This document shows, in pieces, positions 58,361 to 64,000 of a stretch of 64,000 nt of DNA. This DNA is from Halorubrum rubrum (GTDB lineage Archaea > Halobacteriota > Halobacteria > Halobacteriales > Haloferacaceae): NCBI RefSeq assembly GCF_024494685.1, contig NZ_JANHDM010000014.1, positions 1-64,000 on the forward strand, in the 5' to 3' direction. The notes beneath the pieces were generated by a model. That model was not told the origin of the DNA. It saw only the letters and a program-made list of their open reading frames with translations, and did not search any database. The translations under genes and the position numbers were made by a program. Each line of letters opens with the position of its first letter. Position 1 is the first letter of the stretch.

Positions 58361-58891
58361 ATGCATCAGCGAGCCTCGGAGTTCGCGGAGCGGGCGCACG
58401 AACGGTACGGCGTCGACGTCGAGGTCCTGGAGTTCGACGCCGGCACGAAGACGGCGGCGGCCGCGGCGAACGCGGTCGGCTGTGAGACCGCGGCGATCGC
58501 CTCGACCATCGTGATCTCGCTCTCCGGCGGCGACCGCGACGACGACGGGGCGCGACGCGCCTCCGGCAGTCGTATTTCACCCGACGACCTCGTCGCCGCG
58601 ATCACGAGCGGCGCGAACCGCCTGGATCTGGACGCCGTCGCCGAGCACTTCGGCGCGTCGTCCGCCTCGATGGGCGACCCCGAACGGATCCGCGAGGTCG
58701 TCGGCTGGAGCATCGGCGGCGTCCCGCCGATCTGTCACGACGAGGCGGTCCCGACCGTGATGGACCCGACGCTCGGGACGTTCGAGACGGTGTACGCCGC
58801 GGCGGGGACTCCGAGCGCGGTGTTCCCGATCGAGCCCGACCGGCTCGCCGAGCTGGCGGACGCGACGGTGGTGGATCTGACGGAGTCGTGA
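58361..58891 (+). CDS. YbaK/EbsC-family aminoacyl-tRNA deacylase
   Basis: A 176-residue protein. The YbaK-like opening AHERYGVDVEVLEFDAGTKTAAAAANAVGCETAAIASTIVI, then GANRLDLDAVAEHFGASSASMGDPERIREVVGWSIGGVPPICHDEAVPTVMDPTLGTFETVYAAAGTPSAVFPIEPDRLAEL, match the YbaK/ProX fold that hydrolyses mischarged tRNAs (Cys-tRNA(Pro)). The GVPP loop is present. A 13-residue acidic/arginine insert (SGGDRDDDGARRA) is found mid-domain. No tRNA synthetase gene is adjacent. Confidence 0.85.
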   Translation: MHQRASEFAERAHERYGVDVEVLEFDAGTKTAAAAANAVGCETAAIASTIVISLSGGDRDDDGARRASGSRISPDDLVAAITSGANRLDLDAVAEHFGASSASMGDPERIREVVGWSIGGVPPICHDEAVPTVMDPTLGTFETVYAAAGTPSAVFPIEPDRLAELADATVVDLTES

Positions 58892-58994
58892 CCCGCCGGA
58901 GTCGCCCCCGATCGAGTCGCGACCAGATCGACTCGTAGCGGCAACCCGCCCGATCGATCCCGACGTTTATCGCGTTAGCGAGACATTCGGTACC

Positions 58995-59972
58995 ATGGCG
59001 CGAGATCTGCCCCCGATGGACCCGGAGCTGTCGGCCGCTCTCGAGGAGATCCCGGACGAGTTCCTCCTCGCGAACGTCGTCGACTTCGACGACCTGCCCG
59101 GCACGCGAGAGCGCATGACGCAGTTGCTTGAGGCGATGCTGGAGGAGATGCCGGAGCGCCCCGGCGTCGAGTCCGAGGACGTGGCCGCACCCGGTCCGAC
59201 GGACGACCGGGACCTCCCGCTGCGCGTCTACCGACCCGTCGACGCGGAAGGGCCGCTGCCGTGCGTCTACTGGATCCACGGCGGCGGCATGGTGTTGGGG
59301 GACTTAGACCAGGACGACCCCACCTGCGAGCGGTTGGCGGACGAACTCGGCTGCGTCGTGGTCTCGGTCGACTACCGGCTCGCGCCCGAACACCCGTATC
59401 CGGCCCCGGTGGACGACTGCTATGCCGGGCTCGAATGGGTCGCGGCGAACGCCGCGGACCTCGGCGCGGACGCCCTCCGGATCGCGATCGGCGGCCAGAG
59501 CGCCGGCGCTGGGCTCTCGGCCGCGGTGGCGCTCCGCGCGCGTGACGAGGGCGGACCCGACCTGTGTCACCAACACCTGATCTATCCCATGTTGGACGAC
59601 CGAAACGTCACCGAGTCCAGCGAGCAGGTGACCGACATCGGGATCTGGGACCGCGGGATGAACGTCCGGGCCTGGGAGGCGTACCTCGACGAACTGAGCG
59701 GCGCGGGCGACCTCCCGCCGTACGCCGCGCCCGGACGGGTCGAGGACCTCTCGGGGCTGCCGCCGACGTACCTCGACGTCGGGACCCACGACGCCTTCCG
59801 CGACGAGACGCGGGCCTACGCGGAGCGGCTGCTCGCCGGCGGAGTCGAGACCGAGTTCCACCTCTGGCCCGGCGCCTACCACGCCTACGAGACGTTCGCG
59901 CCCGAGGCGCGGCTCTCGCGGGAGACGTGGGAGACTCGCCTGAACGCCCTCCGTCGCGCGTTCGACGCGTAG
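58995..59972 (+). CDS. Alpha/beta hydrolase of the hormone-sensitive lipase (HSL) type
   Basis: A 325-residue esterase/lipase-like protein. YWIHGGGMVLGDLDQD carries the HGGG oxyanion hole (near residue 95), the nucleophile elbow is IAIGGQSAGAGLSAAVALR (GQSAG, Ser near 168), the acid is in VGTHDAFRDETRAYAERL and the catalytic His in WPGAYHAYETFAPEARLSRE. Members hydrolyse short-chain esters. A TTTATC box about 27 bp before the ATG fits. Confidence 0.9.
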   Translation: MARDLPPMDPELSAALEEIPDEFLLANVVDFDDLPGTRERMTQLLEAMLEEMPERPGVESEDVAAPGPTDDRDLPLRVYRPVDAEGPLPCVYWIHGGGMVLGDLDQDDPTCERLADELGCVVVSVDYRLAPEHPYPAPVDDCYAGLEWVAANAADLGADALRIAIGGQSAGAGLSAAVALRARDEGGPDLCHQHLIYPMLDDRNVTESSEQVTDIGIWDRGMNVRAWEAYLDELSGAGDLPPYAAPGRVEDLSGLPPTYLDVGTHDAFRDETRAYAERLLAGGVETEFHLWPGAYHAYETFAPEARLSRETWETRLNALRRAFDA

Positions 59973-60057
59973 CGACGCGGCGATACGGTCCGACGGGTCA
60001 CCGATTCGGCAGTCCGGGGTCGTTGTTAACTCGCGACCGCCAGCCACCCAATGTTAT

Positions 60058-60093
60058 TAACTATGAGTTATGAAATAACAACACTTTTGTGTT
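60058..60093 (+). promoter_or_regulatory. Nested palindromes before the metal ABC transporter operon
   Basis: Three inverted repeats overlap or abut within 36 bp: TAAC-TATGA-GTTA (60058-60070), GTTAT-GAA-ATAAC (60067-60079) and AACAC-TTTT-GTGTT (60080-60093), all perfect. They end 20 bp before the ATG at 60114, so they cover the TATA region and likely transcription start. This is what an operator for a metal-responsive repressor (for example a DtxR-family regulator) would look like. No regulator gene lies next to it. Confidence 0.8.
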
Positions 60094-60113
60094 AAACGGA
60101 CGTTGCGATAGGT

Positions 60114-61151
60114 ATGGACGACACGCGCAGATCGGTGTTGCGGCGGAGCGCAGGAATGCTCGGCGTGGGCGCCGTCGGCGCCCTCGCGGGGTGTGCGGGC
60201 GCGGGCGGCGGATCGGGCGCGGACGACGGGGACGAGACGAGCGGATCCGGCGACAGGATCGACTCCGGATACGCGATGTTCTTCCCGCTCTACGACTGGG
60301 CGAACCGGATCGCCGGCGATCACGCGACGTTCACGAACCCGGTCGACGTGGGACAGCTCGGTCACGGCTGGGAGCCGAGCGGGACTCTCGCGACCGACGT
60401 GGCGGCGAGCGACGTCTTCGTCTACTTCGACAGTCCCGAGTTCACCTGGGCACAGGACATCGCGTCGACGCTCGAGTCGGACTACGAGGAGGTGGTCGTC
60501 ATCGACGGCCTGAGCGGTCTCGACGAGCGATTGCTCGCGTGGGACCACGGACAGGAATCACACGAGGAGGGAAGCCACGACCACGAAGAGGAGGCAAGCC
60601 ACGACCACGAAGGCGAGATCGACCCGCACGTCTGGGTCGATCCGGTCCTCGCGACGGATGTCGTCGACACGATCGCGGCGGGGCTGGGCGACGCGGATCC
60701 GGACAACGCCGACGACTACGCCGAGAACGCCGAGGCGTACGCGGCGGAGCTCGAGGAGGTCGACGAGGCGTTCGCCACCACCGTTGAGGCCGCAGAGCGC
60801 GACGTCGTCGTCCTCGCCGGCCACGACTCGTTTCAGTACCTCGCCGAGCGGTACGGTTTCGAGGTCCACTCGCCGGTCGGCGTGTCGCCGCAGAACGAGC
60901 CGAGCGGGAGCGACATCGCCGACACGGTCGCGGTCGTCGACGACAACGGGATCGACGTGGTGTTGTACGACCGGTTCGAGTCGCCGAACCTCGCGGAGAC
61001 GATCGTCGAGAACAGCGACGCGACGGAGACGATGGCGGTGACGCCGGTGGGCGGGTCGACGAGAGAGTGGAACGAGGCGGGGTACGGCTACCGCGAGCAG
61101 ATGCTCGAGGTCAACCTCCCCGCCTTCGGCCGCGCGCTCGGTGCCGAGTGA
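60114..61151 (+). CDS. znuA: Metal ABC transporter substrate-binding lipoprotein (ZnuA-like)
   Basis: A 345-residue exported lipoprotein: RRSVLRRSAGMLGVGAVGALAGC (twin-arginine region plus lipobox, Cys 27), a Gly/Asp linker, then the cluster A-1/TroA fold. Metal ligands expected from the family appear in LGHGWEPSG, the histidine-rich loop SHEEGSHDHEEEASHDHEGEIDPHVWVDP (His-rich followed by the DPHVWVDP hallmark), LAGHDSFQYLAERYGFE and the final YDRFESPNLAETI. A His-rich loop points to zinc rather than manganese. First gene of a three-gene operon. Confidence 0.9.
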   Translation: MDDTRRSVLRRSAGMLGVGAVGALAGCAGAGGGSGADDGDETSGSGDRIDSGYAMFFPLYDWANRIAGDHATFTNPVDVGQLGHGWEPSGTLATDVAASDVFVYFDSPEFTWAQDIASTLESDYEEVVVIDGLSGLDERLLAWDHGQESHEEGSHDHEEEASHDHEGEIDPHVWVDPVLATDVVDTIAAGLGDADPDNADDYAENAEAYAAELEEVDEAFATTVEAAERDVVVLAGHDSFQYLAERYGFEVHSPVGVSPQNEPSGSDIADTVAVVDDNGIDVVLYDRFESPNLAETIVENSDATETMAVTPVGGSTREWNEAGYGYREQMLEVNLPAFGRALGAE

Positions 61152-61222
61152 TCGCCGCCGACCGCCTCGCCGGATCGGATCGAAGAGCTAAACCGCCGAA
61201 GGACGGAACAAGGAGACACACA

Positions 61223-61966
61223 GTGGACCCGGTCATCGAGCTCGAAAACGTGACGTTCGCGTACGGCGACACCGTCGCCGTGAGAGACGTCTCGCTGACG
61301 GTCGAGGCCGGCGACTTCCTGGGGCTCGTCGGCCCGAACGGCTCCGGGAAGACCACGCTCTTACACCTCATGCTGGGGCTTCACACTCCCGACGAGGGGA
61401 CCGTCAGGCTGTTCGACCGCCCGATCGACGCGGTCGAGGACGGGAGCCGGATCGGGTACGTCTCCCAGCGGGCGACGAGCCGGGGGGGCACGATGCCGGT
61501 CACCGTCCGCGAGTGCGTCACGATGGGGAGGTTCGCCCACGTCGGCCACGGTCGGCTCGGCGAGGCGGACCGGGAGGCGGTCGCGACCGCGATGGAGACG
61601 GTCGAGATCGTCGATCTCGCGGATCGGTTGATGAACGAACTCTCGGGCGGGCAGCGGCAGCGCGCGTACATCGCCCGCGCGCTGGCGAGCGAGGCGGAGT
61701 TGCTCGCGCTCGACGAGCCGACCGTCGGCGTCGACGCCGAGTCGCGGGACGCCTTCTACGCGCTCTTGGACCGGCTCAACGACGACGGCATCACGATCGT
61801 GTTGATCGAACACGACATCGGCGTCGTCACCGATCGTGCCGACCACGTGGCGTGTATCAACACCGAACTGTACCACCACGGCGACACCGAGTCGTTCGTC
61901 GAGAGCGACGCCCTGGCCGACGCCTACGGCGCGACCGGACAGGTCGTCCACCACCACCACCCATGA
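61223..61966 (+). CDS. znuC: Metal ABC transporter ATPase (ZnuC-like)
   Basis: A 247-residue ATPase read from a GTG; AAGGAGA 8 bp upstream looks like a ribosome-binding site, rare in this window and consistent with an internal gene. Walker A GPNGSGKTT, Q-loop YVSQRATS, LSGGQRQRAYIARAL, Walker B LLALDEPTVGVD and the switch IEHD are all present, with the VTVRECVTMGRFAH segment typical of the ZnuC/MntB group. It overlaps the permease by 4 bp. The last residues are HHHHP. Confidence 0.9.
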   Translation: MDPVIELENVTFAYGDTVAVRDVSLTVEAGDFLGLVGPNGSGKTTLLHLMLGLHTPDEGTVRLFDRPIDAVEDGSRIGYVSQRATSRGGTMPVTVRECVTMGRFAHVGHGRLGEADREAVATAMETVEIVDLADRLMNELSGGQRQRAYIARALASEAELLALDEPTVGVDAESRDAFYALLDRLNDDGITIVLIEHDIGVVTDRADHVACINTELYHHGDTESFVESDALADAYGATGQVVHHHHP

Positions 61967-63039
61967 CCGGCGAGGGACCGGAGAACACGAGCGACGACGC
62001 GGGGACCGTCGACGCGGCCGGATCGACGCGCGGTCCCCGCCGAACGATCGAGCTCGCGGGGGTGGCCGCCGCCGCCGCCCTGGCGGCCGCCATGATCGGG
62101 TTCGTGCTGCTCTACTGGGCGCAGGACCTCCCGATCGCGAGCGAGTTGTACGCCGGCTTCCGCTCGGTGGGTCGCGTGATGGACGCCGCGTTCGGGACCA
62201 ACGTGTTCAGACACCCGTTCATGTGGCAGTCGATGGCGACCGGCGTGCTGGTCGGCGTCGTCGCCCCGCTCGTCGGGACGTTCCTCGTCCACCGTGAGAT
62301 GGCGCTCATCGGGGAGACGCTCGCACACACCGCCTTCGCGGGGGTCGCGCTCGGCTTCCTCTTGAACGCCGTCACCGGGTGGAACGGTCCGATGCTGCTC
62401 GTCGCGCTCGTCGTCGGGATCGTCGGCGCGCTCGGCGTTCAGTGGCTCACGGAACGAACCGACGCCTACGGCGACGTGCCCATCGCGATCATGCTCTCGG
62501 GGAGCTTCGCCGTCGGGACGCTGATCGTCAGCTACGGCCGCGGGCTCACCGGGATCGCCATCGAGGGGTATCTCTTCGGCAACCTGGGTGTGGTGACCGT
62601 CGAGGGCGCGCGGCTGATGGCCGCCCTCTCCGTCGTCGTCGTCGTCGCGGTCGCGGCCACCTACAAACAGCTGCTCTTCATTACCTTCGACGAGCAGGCC
62701 GCCCGCGTCGCGCGGCTGAACGTGACCGGTTACAACACGCTCCTCGTGGTGTTGACCGCCGTGGTCGTCGTGGGCGCGATGCAGGTGCTGGGAGTGATCC
62801 TCGTCGCCGCGATGCTCGTCGTTCCCGTCGCCGCGGCCTCCCAGATCGCCCGGAGTTTCCGGGAGACGACGTACCTATCGGTGATCTTCGGGCAGCTGTC
62901 GGTGATCGGCGGGTTCGCGGTCGCGATCGGCGGGGAGCTTCCCTCCGGCGGGTCGATCGTGGTCGTCGCGATCGGGATCTACCTGCTCGCGGTCGCCGCC
63001 TCCGGCTTCTCCGTCCGGGCGATCTCGACGCACGGGTGA
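61963..63039 (+). CDS. znuB: Metal ABC transporter permease (ZnuB-like)
   Basis: A 358-residue membrane protein of the ABC-3 type. About nine hydrophobic segments are readable, starting after a polar N-terminus of some 30 residues, with the family blocks FLVHREMALIGETLAHTAFAGVALGF, PIAIMLSGSFAVGTLIVSYG and VARLNVTGYNTLLVVLTAVVVVGAMQVLGVILVAAMLVVPVAAASQIA. It passes the metal delivered by the lipoprotein through the membrane. Translationally coupled to the ATPase (ATGA). Confidence 0.9.
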   Translation: MTGEGPENTSDDAGTVDAAGSTRGPRRTIELAGVAAAAALAAAMIGFVLLYWAQDLPIASELYAGFRSVGRVMDAAFGTNVFRHPFMWQSMATGVLVGVVAPLVGTFLVHREMALIGETLAHTAFAGVALGFLLNAVTGWNGPMLLVALVVGIVGALGVQWLTERTDAYGDVPIAIMLSGSFAVGTLIVSYGRGLTGIAIEGYLFGNLGVVTVEGARLMAALSVVVVVAVAATYKQLLFITFDEQAARVARLNVTGYNTLLVVLTAVVVVGAMQVLGVILVAAMLVVPVAAASQIARSFRETTYLSVIFGQLSVIGGFAVAIGGELPSGGSIVVVAIGIYLLAVAASGFSVRAISTHG

Positions 63040-63164
63040 GTGCGAACGGGGTGGAACGCGAACGAGCGCCATCCCCCGCGGCGCGCGATCCGGCGACCAT
63101 CCCCGCTCGTGCGCGTCGAGTGCGGTTTCCACAGACCCTTATGTCCCGACCGCGAGTGGGGAGT

Positions 63165-63449
63165 ATGGGAGACACCGAGACCTACACCGTCACCGGCCCC
63201 GACGGCGAGGAGGAGTCGTTCGAGCTGCCCGCCGGCCTCGTCGACGTGCTCAGCGAGCAGGGCGAACCGTCGACGCGGGTCGTCACCGACGTGATCGTCC
63301 AGGCGATGGCCCAACAGGCGCACGTCATCGCTCACCACAGCGAGGGCGGCGTCCCCGACGACATCGCCGAGATGAACGAGACCGCGGAGGAACTGTTCGA
63401 GGAGCGGTTCGGCCAGTCGCTCCAGGACGCGCTCGGCCACTCGCACTAG
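63165..63449 (+). CDS. Small haloarchaeal protein of unknown function (possibly DUF7545)
   Basis: A 94-residue acidic protein (MGDTETYTVTGPDGEEESFELPAGLVDVLSEQGEPSTRVVTDVIVQAMAQQAHVIAHH...). The end LFEERFGQSLQDALGHSH recurs in related haloarchaeal proteins. I recall this as DUF7545 but am not sure. A TTATG box about 25 bp before the ATG sets the start; an upstream ATG in frame (63141) falls inside that box. Confidence 0.65.
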   Translation: MGDTETYTVTGPDGEEESFELPAGLVDVLSEQGEPSTRVVTDVIVQAMAQQAHVIAHHSEGGVPDDIAEMNETAEELFEERFGQSLQDALGHSH

Positions 63450-63524
63450 CCGGCTCGGACGCGAGACGGGACCGCGCGACGCGGCGGGCGACCGCTTAAG
63501 TCGCCCCCGAACGTAGATCGAATC

Positions 63525-63959
63525 ATGAGTGACACCGCCGGATCGCCGGTGTTGATCTTCGACGGCGACTGCCCGTACTGCTCGATCGCGGCGGTCGCGC
63601 TCCGCCGGCTCGACGACGTGGCGGCGGTGCCGTGGGAGGCAGACCCCGTCGGCCCGTTCCTCGACGCCCAGTTCGGCGCGCGGCCGTTCGCGATGGTGTT
63701 CGTCGATCCCGACGAGCGGCGGGTGTACGCGGGGCGCTCGGCCGCCGAGGAGCTCGCGGAGCGGGCCGGGACGCCGGGGATCGTCGGCGGACTCGTCCGC
63801 GACAACTACGACCGGATCGCCGGCGTCGTCGGCGCACTGTCGGGTCGCGACCGCGATCCCGACGACTTCCACGACGCCTACGACCTCACCGACGAGGCCA
63901 CCGACCTGGTCGGAACGCTCCGGCCGGCCGCGAGCGAGCCGCCGGAGCCGACCGCCTGA
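63525..63959 (+). CDS. DCC/DUF393-family thiol-disulfide oxidoreductase-like protein
   Basis: A 144-residue protein with FDGDCPYCSIAAVALRRLDDVAAVPWEAD, the DCC (DxxCxxC) family signature; Cys 16 and 19 form CPYC. Then PFAMVFVDPDERRVYAGRSAAEELAERAG. Such proteins are predicted thioredoxin-fold oxidoreductases of unknown role. A CTTAAG box about 28 bp before the ATG suggests leaderless transcription. Complete within the window. Confidence 0.85.
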   Translation: MSDTAGSPVLIFDGDCPYCSIAAVALRRLDDVAAVPWEADPVGPFLDAQFGARPFAMVFVDPDERRVYAGRSAAEELAERAGTPGIVGGLVRDNYDRIAGVVGALSGRDRDPDDFHDAYDLTDEATDLVGTLRPAASEPPEPTA

Positions 63960-64000
63960 GACCGTGTCCGAACCGAACGCGGCCGCGTCCTCGCGGACGG

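Noticed and set aside
63126-63140. TTTCCACAG resembling half of a haloarchaeal origin-recognition box
   Set aside because: A single half-match directly in a gene promoter, with no partner repeats or initiator gene.

Overview
The window looks like chromosomal DNA of a halophilic archaeon, most likely Halorubrum or a close relative. The DNA is very GC-rich with strong G/C preference at codon third positions. The proteins are acidic, many exported proteins carry twin-arginine signals with a lipobox, most promoters suggest leaderless transcripts (a TATA-like box about 25-30 bp before ATG/GTG), and many small families are ones I know only from haloarchaea. I found no rRNA, tRNA or CRISPR array. 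Genes are dense and alternate in short operons on both strands.

Left part (1-9063): the window opens in the 3' end of an IS5-like transposase whose insertion cut a VOC/glyoxalase-family gene. Housekeeping and accessory genes follow: Rsm22-type methyltransferase with a TyrA-like dehydrogenase, an MFS exporter, a DsbA-type lipoprotein, a SAM methyltransferase, small haloarchaeal proteins and a two-domain universal stress protein. A trans-sulfuration enzyme lies next (9414-10619).

Copper island (10652-20110): NosL, a NosL-like/NosD fusion, NosF and NosY form a complete maturation module without any nosZ in the window. They are followed by a small membrane protein, a PqqB-like hydrolase, two FMN-binding split-barrel proteins, a regulator with two winged helices, a TauE/SafE-type membrane protein and a SCO lipoprotein. 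The promoters of nosD, the SafE-type gene and the SCO gene share a 27-bp element at the same distance (52, 52 and 53 bp) from their start codons. I read this as a small copper-delivery regulon, and it is the most interesting item here.

Middle (20214-37453): DJ-1/PfpI and UspA proteins, a type IV pilin followed by a dispersed repeat, an M20 peptidase, an overlapping pair resembling bacterial AddB/AddA, a thioredoxin-like protein, small conserved proteins, a Ca2+/Na+ antiporter and a large Fe-S flavoprotein of D-lactate dehydrogenase type.

Right part (37463-63959): a DUF5787-type possible nuclease, Nudix, a uS10 paralog, a lower-GC patch with an SDR gene, an orphan frame and a likely non-autonomous IS200/IS605 derivative (41388-41573), Trm112, RNase P component 4, phosphoglycolate phosphatase-type HAD and a Cdc6 paralog. 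The glycerol divergon comes next (a membrane protein with glpK, facing glpABC across an AT-rich promoter island). The rest is a secreted protein with a very acidic tail, a CRTAC1-like protein, SBDS, a YbaK-type deacylase, an alpha/beta hydrolase, a zinc-type ABC transporter behind a promoter with nested palindromes, and a DCC-family protein at the right edge.
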